46,787 nt of DNA from Hydrogenophilus thiooxidans (GCF_019049855.1 NZ_JAHLSY010000017.1:1-46787); one strand, 5' to 3'. Numbered from the stretch's first letter, positions 1 to 8,222 are shown. The notes: a model not told the origin generated them from the letters alone. Made by a program: numbers and translations.

Positions 1-95
1 GGCACCACGCCTTCCCATCCCGAACAGGACCGTGAAACAAGGCAGCGCCGATGATACTGAGGAACACTCCTCGGGAAAGTAGGTCATCGTCAGAC
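1..95 (+). rRNA. rrf: 5S ribosomal RNA, 3' part (5' end outside window)
   Basis: The first ~95 bases match the 3' portion of a bacterial 5S rRNA: the CCATCCCGAACAGG loop, the AGCGCCGATGATACTGAGG helix, the CTCCTCGGGAAAGTAGGTCATCG arm split across the same region, and a final pairing strand ending near GTCAGAC. The 5' strand and the rest of the rrn operon must lie to the left of the window. The 3' end at about position 95 is estimated by family resemblance and could be a few bases off. Confidence 0.9.
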
Positions 96-164
96 TCAAA
101 TCAACAACTCAGCAACTCAGCTCAGCAACCGAGCTCAAAACATCCTAACTCAACACCCCATACG

Positions 165-196
165 CCAAAACGCCCATCAAACTGATGGGCGTTTGG
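165..196 (+). terminator. Hairpin terminator after the 5S rRNA gene
   Basis: The arms CGCCCATCA (171-179) and TGATGGGCG (183-191) pair perfectly around a 3-base loop. The stem extends outward through AAA/TTT and CC/GG with one bulged A. A short T-containing run follows rather than a clean T-tract. It sits between the 5S gene and the thrC promoter, so its likely job is to end the rRNA transcript. Confidence 0.75.
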
Positions 197-229
197 TGTT
201 TACGCTTCATCGGGCGGAAAACCTTCGCG

Positions 230-235
230 TATAAT
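230..235 (+). promoter_or_regulatory. Candidate -10 element for thrC
   Basis: A perfect TATAAT lies 34 bases before the GTG chosen as the thrC start. I do not see a convincing TTGACA-like -35 at 16-18 bp upstream, so the promoter is only a candidate. Together with the terminator just upstream, it argues that thrC translation starts downstream of here. Confidence 0.45.
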
Positions 236-268
236 TCGCCGCAACTTTTCTTTGGATGCGAGGGACTC

Positions 269-1714
269 GTGCAATACCTATCGACCCGCGGTCAAGCACC
301 TCAACGGCAATTTACCGAGATTCTTCTCGAAGGTCTGGCCAGTGACGGTGGTCTTTACGTACCTGAGCACTATCCGCAATTTTCCCTTGCGGCGCTCCAA
401 CAGATGGTCGCGATGCCGTATGCGGAGTTGGCCTATACGATCCTTTCGGCATTCGCGCCCGAAATCCCTTCTGACGATCTTGCGAAACTCGTTCTGGAAA
501 CCTATCACGCAGGGCGCTACCCGTATGCACGCGAGTCGGTTCGGGCTGCGCGGGTCGCACCGCTAACCTGGTTGGAGCCTGGGCGCTTTGGGATCCTCGA
601 GCTTTCAAACGGCCCGACGCTTGCGTTCAAAGACATGGCGATGCAGTTCTTGGGTGCGCTGTTTGAATATGTCCTGACCCGAAGCGACAGCTATCTCAAT
701 ATTCTTGGGGCAACCTCCGGCGACACCGGTTCCGCTGCTGAACATGCGATGCGCGGGCGTGCGCGTATTCGCGTCTTCATGTTGTCGCCAGCGGGACGGA
801 TGAGCCCATTTCAACGGGCGCAGATGTATAGCCTCTTGGATGAGAACATCCACAATATTGCCATCCAGGGTACATTTGACGACGCCCAGGATGTGGTCAA
901 GGCGCTGGGTTCGGACCAGCCATTCAAGACCCAATACCGTTTGGGGGCGGTCAATTCGATCAACTGGGCCCGTATTGCGGCACAGGTGGTTTATTACTTT
1001 GCGGGTTATTTCCAGGCGGTCGAACGCATTGGCGATCCTGTGAGTTTTGCGGTTCCGAGCGGTAATTTTGGCAATATTCTGGCTGGCCATATCGCCCGGA
1101 TGATGGGGTTGCCGATCGCGCAACTCGTTTTGGCGACCAACGAAAACGATGTCTTGGACGAATTTTTCCGCACCGGCGTCTATCGTCCTCGTCGATCCGA
1201 CGAAACGTTTGTCACCTCTAGCCCATCGATGGACATTTCGAAAGCGTCCAATTTCGAGCGGTTCGTTTTCGATCTGGTCGGGCGCGATCCGCAAGCCCTC
1301 ACGGCGTTGTGGCGTCAGTTGAGTGAAACGGGGGCGTTCGATCTCAAAACGACCCCTTATTGGGCGACGATTGGCCGCTTCGGGTTTGTCTCCGGCGCGA
1401 ACACCCACGAAGGACGTGTGGCAACGATTCGCTCGATCTGGACGCGGTACCGTATCTTGATCGATCCACACACGGCAGATGGGGTTCGCGTCGCGCAGCA
1501 GGTGGCCGATTCCCGCTATCCCATCGTCGTGCTCGAAACCGCGCAAGCGGCGAAATTTGCCGAAACGATTGAAGAGGCGGTGGGTTTTGCGCCGCCACGA
1601 CCCGCGCCGTTCGAAGGGATCGAAGCGGCGCCGCAGCGGGTGACCGAGTTGCCTGCCGACGTGCAGGCGGTGCGGCGCTATCTCGAAGCGCATGCACTGG
1701 GAGGGCGCGGCTAA
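269..1714 (+). CDS. thrC: Threonine synthase
   Basis: A PLP enzyme that converts O-phosphohomoserine to threonine, the last step of threonine synthesis in the cytosol. The 481-residue product starts VQYLSTRG, followed by the DGGLYVPE stretch typical of the N-terminus. The PLP-lysine region reads GPTLAFKDMAMQFLG and the phosphate-binding part GATSGDTGSAA. The later PSGNFGN segment is also characteristic. The reading frame is open back to about 185, but that segment contains half of a terminator and the TATAAT box. The GTG at 269, with GAGGGA just upstream, is therefore the better start. The stop codon overlaps that of nadC, which comes in from the other strand (shared CTAA). Confidence 0.95.
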   Translation: MQYLSTRGQAPQRQFTEILLEGLASDGGLYVPEHYPQFSLAALQQMVAMPYAELAYTILSAFAPEIPSDDLAKLVLETYHAGRYPYARESVRAARVAPLTWLEPGRFGILELSNGPTLAFKDMAMQFLGALFEYVLTRSDSYLNILGATSGDTGSAAEHAMRGRARIRVFMLSPAGRMSPFQRAQMYSLLDENIHNIAIQGTFDDAQDVVKALGSDQPFKTQYRLGAVNSINWARIAAQVVYYFAGYFQAVERIGDPVSFAVPSGNFGNILAGHIARMMGLPIAQLVLATNENDVLDEFFRTGVYRPRRSDETFVTSSPSMDISKASNFERFVFDLVGRDPQALTALWRQLSETGAFDLKTTPYWATIGRFGFVSGANTHEGRVATIRSIWTRYRILIDPHTADGVRVAQQVADSRYPIVVLETAQAAKFAETIEEAVGFAPPRPAPFEGIEAAPQRVTELPADVQAVRRYLEAHALGGRG

Positions 1715-2559
1715 ATTTCGACGTGACGCAGTGAAAAATCGATCGCGCGGATGTCTTTGGTCAGACGGCCGATCGAGATGCGATGAACGCCAATCGCGGC
1801 AATCTGACGAACGCGTTCGAGATCGACGCCGCCTGACGCTTCGAGCTCTGCGCGGTCTTGCGTGATGCGGACCGCTTCGGCCATATCTTCTAGCGACATG
1901 TTGTCAAGGAGGATCATTTTCGCGCCGCACGCGAGCGCCTCACGAAGTTGCGCAAGCGTCTCTACTTCGATCTGAACGAAGACGTTCGACGGGGCGATTC
2001 TCTGAGCCGCTTCCAACGCTTGACGAATGCCGCCTGCAGCGATGATGTGGTTTTCTTTGATGAGAATGCCGTCATAGAGGCCTATACGGTGGTTGGTGCC
2101 GCCGCCAACCTGCACCGCATATTTTTGCGCAAGCCGTAACCCCGGTATGGTTTTACGCGTATCGACGATTTTTGCCGCGGTGCCTTCCACTGCGCGGCAA
2201 TAGCGGTGGACTTGCGTCGCCACGCCCGAAAGGAGTTGTAAGAAGTTGAGCGCCGTTCGTTCGGCGGTCAGCAGCGTGCGCGCGCGCGATTCGATTTCAC
2301 ACACTGGCTGATTGGGTTCGATTCTTTCCCCTTCGCGGACGAACCAAAGGATCATCGCTTCGGGCTCCAAAAACCGAAAAGCGGCCTCGAACCACGCTTG
2401 GCCGCAGAGGATCGCGGGTTCGCGACTGATCAGCCGTCCACGCGCCTCTTTTTCGGGATCGATCAGCTTTGCGGTGAGGTCGCCCGTTCCGATGTCTTCC
2501 GCGAGCGCGGCTGCGACATTACGGGCAATTTCGGCTTTGAGGGTATCGGAGTCGATCAT
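1711..2559 (-). CDS. nadC: Nicotinate-nucleotide pyrophosphorylase (quinolinate phosphoribosyltransferase)
   Basis: Converts quinolinate and PRPP to nicotinate mononucleotide in de novo NAD synthesis. The product is 282 residues, the usual family length. Recognisable segments are the N-terminal AEDIGTGDLTA, the LLSGVAT motif, the VDTRKTIPGLRLAQKYAV substrate loop, the KENHI motif, and the C-terminal ASGGV and RISIGRLT motifs of the phosphoribosyl-binding barrel. It overlaps the upstream HDOD gene by 4 bp (ATGA), which suggests translational coupling. It meets thrC tail to tail through a shared CTAA. Confidence 0.95.
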   Translation of the reverse strand: MIDSDTLKAEIARNVAAALAEDIGTGDLTAKLIDPEKEARGRLISREPAILCGQAWFEAAFRFLEPEAMILWFVREGERIEPNQPVCEIESRARTLLTAERTALNFLQLLSGVATQVHRYCRAVEGTAAKIVDTRKTIPGLRLAQKYAVQVGGGTNHRIGLYDGILIKENHIIAAGGIRQALEAAQRIAPSNVFVQIEVETLAQLREALACGAKMILLDNMSLEDMAEAVRITQDRAELEASGGVDLERVRQIAAIGVHRISIGRLTKDIRAIDFSLRHVEI

Positions 2560-3470
2560 GGCGTTGCGGTTCCTTTCATGGAGTTGTCGGCCGATTCGGA
2601 AGTTGGCGGAACGGGTACGCCAAAGCGGGGCCAGACTTCGTAAGGCGCACCCAAACGACGTAGGAGCAACTCGCGGTTGAGGTGCACCAGTTGTTCAATC
2701 GCTTCGATATCGCTCTCCAGCTTGGGGTGTTCCCACCCTTTTCGGCTGAGGTGGCGCGCAAGGCGAGTGGCGAGCAATACCGTACGGGTGCGCGGATTTT
2801 CCTCGTTGTTGGGGTTCATCAGCTCTTTCAGGATGGTGGGGAGGTTCAAGCGAGCAATCACCGCATCACGCAGTTCCAGATCGGTGGTATTGAAGACTTT
2901 GCGTTGGAGCACCTCGATGGGGTGAGTGGGAAAGCGCTTGCGTAGGGAAAGCAGCAACAACATTAATTTGGGCGCAAAAAGCCAAAGAAGGATCTCGTTG
3001 ATTTCGTAGAGAAGCGCTGCCACCGTTACCTCTTCGGCATTGATGTCACGGCGAAGCACGGCCCAATCGTGCGCGTAATGCGCGGCTTTCCGCGCCCTGG
3101 CAACACGAGAGAGTAACCATTTGAGGGCGACGGTGGAATCGACTAGGATGGATTCTACCGTGGGAAGCGCTTGGATTTGGCGCACAAAGGGCTGGATTCC
3201 GATCATCATCAGCGCGCTGGTGATCGACGCCAATTCCCGCGTTTCGCCTTTTTTTCGTTCCTGGAGTTGGACCAACGTGCGTAGGGTGAGCAACGGATCC
3301 CCGATGACGGCCTCGGCCAACTGGTGAATGTTGATTTCGGCAGCATGAGCCGCTGCTTCGTCGATCTTGCGTTTCGTCTGGCGCAATAAAGGTAACGTGG
3401 CAATTTGGCTGCGGAACCAATCGGCCCAACTCGCCGCGTCGGCAAGCGGCTCTTCGATGCGCGCGCTCAT
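2556..3470 (-). CDS. HDOD-domain protein
   Basis: A protein of about 304 residues with the HDOD fold, a catalytically dead relative of HD phosphohydrolases found in bacterial signalling. What shows this is the all-helical composition and an N-terminal region like other HDOD proteins (LPLLRQTKRKIDE, then HQLAEAVIGDPLLTLRTL). The segment AALLYEINEILLWLF corresponds to the ALLHDIGELLL helix of HD-type proteins, but the metal-binding His-Asp pair is replaced by Tyr-Glu. The ATG at 3470 has GGAG about 9 bases upstream; an adjacent in-frame TTG at 3473 is less likely. It is transcribed toward nadC with a 4-bp overlap. The function is unknown, though HDOD proteins often accompany cyclic-nucleotide signalling, and a cyclase gene lies divergently nearby. 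Confidence 0.75.
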   Translation of the reverse strand: MSARIEEPLADAASWADWFRSQIATLPLLRQTKRKIDEAAAHAAEINIHQLAEAVIGDPLLTLRTLVQLQERKKGETRELASITSALMMIGIQPFVRQIQALPTVESILVDSTVALKWLLSRVARARKAAHYAHDWAVLRRDINAEEVTVAALLYEINEILLWLFAPKLMLLLLSLRKRFPTHPIEVLQRKVFNTTDLELRDAVIARLNLPTILKELMNPNNEENPRTRTVLLATRLARHLSRKGWEHPKLESDIEAIEQLVHLNRELLLRRLGAPYEVWPRFGVPVPPTSESADNSMKGTATP

Positions 3471-3574
3471 CAACGTACTCCAGCACCTAGAGAGTGGGCA
3501 TTATCGCAAAAAAAATCTGGTGCAGATGGGATTCCGGGTAAAATGCGCTGGGTAGAGGTTCACCAAAAGGGGCG

Positions 3575-3925
3575 ATGATGGTCCATTCTGAGTGGCAAAA
3601 CGATGTGGCGCTCTTGGAACATGCGATTGCTTCCAAATTGATCGCGTTAGGGGTCAATTGGAAGGATGGCGCGGCGCTACACCGTTTGGCGCGGGAAATT
3701 TTTCACTGTCAGGATCGCGAAACGTTGCAGCGTTGGCTATATTCCGCCAAACTGCAGGAGCGGGTTTTGGCCGAATTGGCGGGGTTGAGCCAATTGATGT
3801 TGCACCTCATGGCGCATAGTGCCCAAGAGGGGGTTGAGCTGCACGGTGGCCCCGTTTGGAAGGCGTTTGCCCGGGCGTTGTATCAGGAAGGTGAGGCGAT
3901 GGGGGTGTTGTCGCCTCGCGCCTGA
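3575..3925 (+). CDS. Hypothetical protein, first gene of a coupled three-gene row
   Basis: A 116-residue, probably soluble and mainly helical protein that I do not recognise. It begins with two ATG codons (3575 and 3578) after an AAAAGGGGCG sequence that can serve as ribosome binding site. A TAAAAT at 3539-3544 may be the -10. The composition is Leu/Ala/Glu rich and I see no Cys pair, membrane segment or signal peptide. Its stop overlaps the start of the PAS-GGDEF gene (TGATG), so translation is likely coupled and it may be a partner or accessory of that cyclase. This role is inference from position only. Confidence 0.7.
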   Translation: MMVHSEWQNDVALLEHAIASKLIALGVNWKDGAALHRLAREIFHCQDRETLQRWLYSAKLQERVLAELAGLSQLMLHLMAHSAQEGVELHGGPVWKAFARALYQEGEAMGVLSPRA

Positions 3926-5190
3926 TGTGTGACATGGAACCCAGTTTCGAACGCGCCTTTTGGGCGCTCGCAGCAGCAGATCTGGCGCTTTGGCAACTCG
4001 ATTTTCGCACCGAACGGGCGACGCTCGATGCCCGTTGGGCGGGATGGATCGGCCTTGCTGTAAAAAACGGTGAGGGCGTTACCCTGACCTTTGCCGATTG
4101 GCGCGCGCGAGTCCATCCAAACGATTGGGCCCGGGTGCGCAATAGCCTGATTGCGCTCGTCAAAGGGTTGTGTGACTCTTACTGCGAACGCTACCGGATT
4201 CGTACCGAGCAGGGGGGCTGGTGCTGGTTGGAAGATCGGGGGCGCATCACACAGCGCGATCCCCAAACGGGGCGTGCGTCCTACGGAATCGGTGTGTGTC
4301 GCAACGTGACCGCTGAGATGGAGGAGACTGCGTGGAAGGAGCTTCTTTCCGAGGCGGTGATCCGTTCTCCGGTGGCTACGGTGGTCTGCGATGCCGAAGA
4401 TCGGATCATTTGGGTGAATCCGGCGGCCGAGCAGCTGTTTGCGCGCCAAGAGGCCGAATTGCTGGGGCAACCGATCCAGCATTTTTTCAGTTGCAGTGCT
4501 CTACCCGATGCGAATCGGCGCCAGGGGGCCATTGCGCTGGGTGCCAAAGAGGGGGCGACCCGGTGGGTTGAGCAAATTGTCACGCCGTTTACGTCGCCAA
4601 CGTCGCACGAGCGTTTTACGGTCTTCGTGTTGCATGAGATCACCGAACGGGTTGCGCTCGAGCAGCAGTTGCGCCAGTTGGCTTTGACCGATGTGCTCAC
4701 AGGTCTTCCGAACCGCCGGGCATTTATGGAGCGGGCTGAGGCGGCATTTGCGCGGATCGTACGCAGCGTTTTTCACGAGCGTGCGGCGGTGGCGCTCATC
4801 GATCTCGACCATTTCAAACGGATCAACGACACCTTTGGGCACAGCGCAGGTGACGCGGTACTGCGTGATTTCGCCGATCTGTTGCGGACCCATCTCCGTA
4901 CCATGGATGCGATGGGGCGTCTGGGCGGTGAGGAGTTCGGTGTCGTGATGCCGTTGGTCGCACCGCCCGAACGCCCGCTGAGCGCGTTCGAGCGGCTCTT
5001 GCGCGCGGTTCGTCTGCGTCGCGTGACCTTTTCCGGTCATCTCATTCAGTACACCTGCAGCATCGGGGTCACGGAGGTTGGTCCGTCGGATCAATCGTTC
5101 GACGACGTATTGGCCCGGGCCGACCGCGCGCTCTATCGGGCAAAAGCGGAAGGACGTAACCGTTTGATTTGGCTCACAGCAGACGAATGA
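3925..5190 (+). CDS. Diguanylate cyclase with two PAS domains
   Basis: A 421-residue protein predicted to make c-di-GMP from two GTP. Residues ~10-130 look like a PAS_3-type sensor (WQLDFRTERATLDARW, later VHPNDWARV). Residues ~140-245 form a second PAS (SPVATVVCDAEDRIIWVNPAAEQLF). A linker helix (ITERVALEQQLRQLALTD) leads into the GGDEF domain from ~255. The active-site loop is GGEEF at 334-338, and an inhibitory I-site RxxD lies at 325-328, five residues before it, so product inhibition is expected. No membrane segment is seen, so it should be cytoplasmic. The start overlaps the preceding gene and its stop overlaps the M61 peptidase start (ATGA). The PAS ligand is not evident. Confidence 0.92.
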   Translation: MCDMEPSFERAFWALAAADLALWQLDFRTERATLDARWAGWIGLAVKNGEGVTLTFADWRARVHPNDWARVRNSLIALVKGLCDSYCERYRIRTEQGGWCWLEDRGRITQRDPQTGRASYGIGVCRNVTAEMEETAWKELLSEAVIRSPVATVVCDAEDRIIWVNPAAEQLFARQEAELLGQPIQHFFSCSALPDANRRQGAIALGAKEGATRWVEQIVTPFTSPTSHERFTVFVLHEITERVALEQQLRQLALTDVLTGLPNRRAFMERAEAAFARIVRSVFHERAAVALIDLDHFKRINDTFGHSAGDAVLRDFADLLRTHLRTMDAMGRLGGEEFGVVMPLVAPPERPLSAFERLLRAVRLRRVTFSGHLIQYTCSIGVTEVGPSDQSFDDVLARADRALYRAKAEGRNRLIWLTADE

Positions 5191-7046
5191 CGATGCTCGA
5201 TTATCACGTTTCCTTTCCCAATCCAGACGATCATCTGATCCATGTGTCGCTCACTTTTTCTGTACCATGCAGTGGCACGGTTTCGCTGTCGTTGCCGGTC
5301 TGGATTCCTGGCTCCTACCTGGTCCGTGAGTTCGCCCGTCATCTGAGCGCCCTTTCGGTGACCATAACGTCGAAAAAGGGTAGCGCACGCCGCAGCTTCG
5401 CAGAAAAAGTAGCCAAAAACCGCTGGACGATTGCTCGTGTTGCGGCGGGCGATCGCGTTACTGTCTGTTATACCGTCTGGGCCTACGATCTTTCGGTGCG
5501 TGAGGCCTTTTTGAGCAGTGACCGCGCGTTACTCAACGGGACCAGTCTTTTCGTCGTTCCCGAGTCGTCTCTCGATGTGCCGTGTCGGGTTACCTTCGAA
5601 GCGGTGGTTGCTTACCCCGAATGGACGGTGGCGACGACTTTGTGCCCCGAAACGGTCGATGCGCGGGGTTTCGGTACCTACACGGCGCGCAATTACCACG
5701 AATTGGTCGATACGCCGGTGACGATCGGGCCGCTGCGCCGACTCGGTTTTACGGTTGCAGGGGTTGCGCATGAGTTGGTCTGCACGGGGGCTGAGATCCC
5801 CTTCGACGAGGCTCGACTGATTGCCGATCTGAAGCGAATTTGCCAAGCGCAGGCCGATTTTTTCGGTACCGTCCCTTTTTCGCGCTATCTTTTTCACCTG
5901 CATCTCACCGACGACGGGTATGGTGGACTGGAACACCGCTGCAGTTCGGTTTTGCTCGCTGCCCGGTGTGATCTGCCGTGGGTAGGGATGGGGGAAGCGA
6001 GCGCCGATTACCTCAAGCTCTTGGGGTTGTTCAGCCATGAGTATTTCCACGCATGGGTGGTCAAACGGTTGCGTCCCCGTGCCTACCAGCGCTATGACTA
6101 TTTTCGCGAACAGCCAACGACACTTCTTTGGCTTTTCGAGGGGTGGACCGCTTATTACGATAACCTCTTTTTGCGCCGTGCCGGGATCATCGACGACGTG
6201 GCCTACCTGCGGCTGTTGTCGGAGGATCTGACGCGTGTCCTAAAAAATCCGGGCAACCAGGTACAACCGCTTGCTGACGCGTCGTTCGATGCGTGGATCA
6301 AGTTTTATCGCCCCCACGCGCACAGCGCAAGCCTGTTTGCCAACTATTACACGTTGGGGGCGCTGGTTGCCTGCGCGCTCGATTGGCAATTGCGTCTTCG
6401 CGGCAGTTCGCTCGACGCGGTGCTGCTTGAGTTGTGGCACCGATACGGTCGGGACGAGCAAGGCGTTTCCGAACGGGAGATCTTCGCTGCGGTAGCGCGT
6501 CATGGCGGGCCGCGGCTTGCGCGCTGGCTTCTGAAGCAGGTTGCGACCGCGCAGCCTGAACCCCTCACCAAGCTTGCCCATCGCTTGGGGCTCGAGGTTG
6601 AGGTCGAACGCGATACGCTACCGGACCTGGGGGTGCGGTGGGAGGAGCAGGAGCGCAACGCGGGGCGTCTGCTGGTTGCGCAGGTCCTTGCGGGGGGTGC
6701 TGGCGAACGGGCTGGCCTGGCGCCGCGCGATGAGGTGATTGCGGTGGAGCGCGTTCGCGTCACGTTAAGTGATTGGGAGCCGCTCTTGCGGCGGTACCGC
6801 CCAGGAGATACGGTTTCGCTCCATTTTTTCCGCGAAGGGGTGTTGCGCGAATGCCGCGTGACACTCGGTGAACCTGCGATCAAAGCGGTTCGGTTGACGA
6901 TGCGGCAGCGGCTTACCCCTTCGGTTGCGGCGCGTCGCCGCGCGTGGTTCACCGCACAAGCAGGAGAAAACGAGATGGGCAAGCGCTGGGTTCAGGAAAG
7001 TGACGGCCGCACGAGCCCGACCACGACCCCTTCCAGTGCGAAGTGA
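5187..7046 (+). CDS. M61 family (glycyl aminopeptidase-like) metallopeptidase with PDZ domain
   Basis: A protein of about 619 residues. The N-terminal beta-rich domain carries the SLPVWIPGSYLVREFARH stretch typical of M61 peptidases. The zinc site is HEYFH at about 284-288, with a downstream Glu at about 318 in FEGWTAYY as probable third ligand. A GGLEHR motif precedes it, as in the family. Residues ~480-570 form a PDZ domain (RLLVAQVLAGGAGERAGLAPRDEVIAV, broken here by family drift). No signal peptide is visible, so it is probably cytosolic. Its ATG (5187) overlaps the cyclase stop; an in-frame ATG at 5193 is an alternative. The last ~18 codons are low-complexity and run antisense into the conserved 3' end of lexA, so the tail is probably a secondary extension. 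Confidence 0.88.
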   Translation: MTMLDYHVSFPNPDDHLIHVSLTFSVPCSGTVSLSLPVWIPGSYLVREFARHLSALSVTITSKKGSARRSFAEKVAKNRWTIARVAAGDRVTVCYTVWAYDLSVREAFLSSDRALLNGTSLFVVPESSLDVPCRVTFEAVVAYPEWTVATTLCPETVDARGFGTYTARNYHELVDTPVTIGPLRRLGFTVAGVAHELVCTGAEIPFDEARLIADLKRICQAQADFFGTVPFSRYLFHLHLTDDGYGGLEHRCSSVLLAARCDLPWVGMGEASADYLKLLGLFSHEYFHAWVVKRLRPRAYQRYDYFREQPTTLLWLFEGWTAYYDNLFLRRAGIIDDVAYLRLLSEDLTRVLKNPGNQVQPLADASFDAWIKFYRPHAHSASLFANYYTLGALVACALDWQLRLRGSSLDAVLLELWHRYGRDEQGVSEREIFAAVARHGGPRLARWLLKQVATAQPEPLTKLAHRLGLEVEVERDTLPDLGVRWEEQERNAGRLLVAQVLAGGAGERAGLAPRDEVIAVERVRVTLSDWEPLLRRYRPGDTVSLHFFREGVLRECRVTLGEPAIKAVRLTMRQRLTPSVAARRRAWFTAQAGENEMGKRWVQESDGRTSPTTTPSSAK

Positions 7047-7678
7047 TGGCGCGTCGGGTCGATTCGGATCGGGGCGTAAGCGGGATTTTCTGGGTACAGT
7101 TCGATCGTTTCGGAATTGCGCCGAACCAGTCGTTTGACGGTGACCTCGTCGTCGATACGCGCAACCACGATCGCCCCAGACGGAGCTTCCGGTGTTTGCC
7201 GAACGGCGACGAGGTCGCCTGGGAGGATCCCGGCATGGATCATACTGTCACCGACCACGCGCAGCAGGTAGTCGGCGCGAGGACGAAACGCAGTGGGAGC
7301 GATTGGGTGGTACGCTTCGATATGGGGGGTAGCAAGGATCGGGGCGCCTGCAGCTACCTTACCGATCACGGGTAACCCAGCGTCATCGAGGCTGTTTGCT
7401 GCTCCCTCCGCTGCGGGTGAAGCGGTGCGTCCGCGTTCGGCGTCCAGCACCGCCTCTGCGGCAACCAGAAGACGAATCCCGCGGGCGCGGCCGCGGTCGA
7501 TCGCGATCAACCCTTTTTCCGCGAGTGCTTGCAGATGGCATTGCGCTGCGTTGGGCGAGCGAAAGCCGAAGGCTGCACACAGCTCCTGACGTGTGGGCGG
7601 CCGGCCGTGTTCGTTGTGAAAGCGGGTAAGAAAGCGCAGGATCGCCTCTTGCCGCGGAGTGAGAAACGCTCGGTTCAT
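6992..7678 (-). CDS. lexA: LexA SOS repressor with altered recognition helix
   Basis: The repressor of the DNA-damage response, a dimer that cleaves itself when RecA is activated. In the 228-residue product the N-terminal winged helix-turn-helix runs to ~70 (GRPPTRQELCAAFGFRSPNAA, then RARGIRLL). The self-cleavage bond is Ala110-Gly111 in KVAAGAP, with catalytic Ser145 (GDSM) and Lys182 (VTVKRL). Two points are odd. First, the two glutamates that follow SPNAA in E. coli LexA and contact DNA are Gln46 and Cys47 here. Second, the linker at ~72-101 is longer than in E. coli. The ATG at 7678 fits family N-termini and has no visible Shine-Dalgarno. A 22-bp palindrome begins 7 bases upstream. The 3' end overlaps the M61 gene by 55 bp. 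Confidence 0.95.
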   Translation of the reverse strand: MNRAFLTPRQEAILRFLTRFHNEHGRPPTRQELCAAFGFRSPNAAQCHLQALAEKGLIAIDRGRARGIRLLVAAEAVLDAERGRTASPAAEGAANSLDDAGLPVIGKVAAGAPILATPHIEAYHPIAPTAFRPRADYLLRVVGDSMIHAGILPGDLVAVRQTPEAPSGAIVVARIDDEVTVKRLVRRNSETIELYPENPAYAPIRIDPTRHHFALEGVVVGLVRPSLS

Positions 7679-7685
7679 GCGGGTA

Positions 7686-7707
7686 ATTGTAGCAGAGCTG
7701 ATACAAT
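7686..7707. promoter_or_regulatory. 22-bp palindrome in the lexA-slyD divergent promoter; candidate LexA operator
   Basis: The sequence reads ATTGTA-g-CAG-ag-CTG-a-TACAAT, with 9 of 11 base pairs complementary. It occupies most of the 55-bp gap between lexA and slyD. Both outer arms read TACAAT on one strand and could act as -10 elements for the divergent genes. It is not the gamma/beta SOS box (CTG-N10-CAG), nor the alphaproteobacterial GTTC-N7-GTTC. Autoregulation by LexA is an inference from position, symmetry and the unusual recognition helix. Confidence 0.55.
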
Positions 7708-7733
7708 CGCTCGCATGGTTTCGGAGAAAAACG

Positions 7734-8198
7734 ATGCGGGTAACGAAAGATACGGTGGTCACCCTCAACTATCGGGTGTTTGATACCGACGGGAATGTGA
7801 TCGACGACGGAAAGGAGCCGCTCGTCTATCTGCACGGTGGTTATGACGGCATCTTTCCCCGGTTGGAGGAGCTGATTCACGACAAAGCCGTCGGCGAGAA
7901 ATTCACCGTGAAATTACAGCCCGAAGAGGCGTTCGGCGATTATGATGAAAACCTGGTGTTGGTCGAAGATGCTTCGCTGTTCCCGGAGCATATCGAAGTG
8001 GGGATGGCGTTCGAGCGGGTGAGCGAAGCGGGTGAGGAAGATGTGATCTATCGGATTACCGATATTGCCGAAGGGAAGGTAGTGATCGACGGTAACCATC
8101 CCCTCGCTGGGCAGGCGCTCATCTTCGAAATCGAGATTGCAGCGGTCCGTCCTGCCACTCAAGAAGAGCGCGCGCACGGCCATCCGCACGAAGGCTAA
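7734..8198 (+). CDS. slyD: FKBP-type peptidyl-prolyl isomerase, SlyD-like
   Basis: A 154-residue prolyl isomerase and chaperone. It has the SlyD layout: a split FKBP domain (KDTVVTLNYRVFDTDGNVID, then YGD-like FGDYDEN) with an inserted chaperone flap at ~70-125, returning to the FKBP fold at DGNHPLAGQALIFEIEI. The C-terminus is short (HGHPHEG) and lacks the long His/Cys-rich metal-binding tail of E. coli SlyD, so a nickel-delivery role is doubtful. The ATG at 7734 follows GGAG by a good spacing. An upstream open frame from 7659 reads through the lexA promoter and is not used. It is divergent from lexA. Confidence 0.9.
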   Translation: MRVTKDTVVTLNYRVFDTDGNVIDDGKEPLVYLHGGYDGIFPRLEELIHDKAVGEKFTVKLQPEEAFGDYDENLVLVEDASLFPEHIEVGMAFERVSEAGEEDVIYRITDIAEGKVVIDGNHPLAGQALIFEIEIAAVRPATQEERAHGHPHEG

Positions 8199-8222
8199 GA
8201 GTACCCGCCAGAGGGGGAGGAG

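Noticed and set aside
106-121. Tandem repeat AACTCAGC twice after the 5S gene
   Set aside because: Two 8-base copies in an rRNA spacer are too little to support a functional repeat.
185-268. N-terminal extension of threonine synthase
   Set aside because: This segment includes the second arm of the rRNA terminator and the TATAAT box, and homologues start near the GTG at 269.
7679-7733. Classical SOS box (CTG-N10-CAG) upstream of lexA
   Set aside because: I looked on both strands and found none in the gap; the CAG and CTG inside the palindrome are inverted and only two bases apart.
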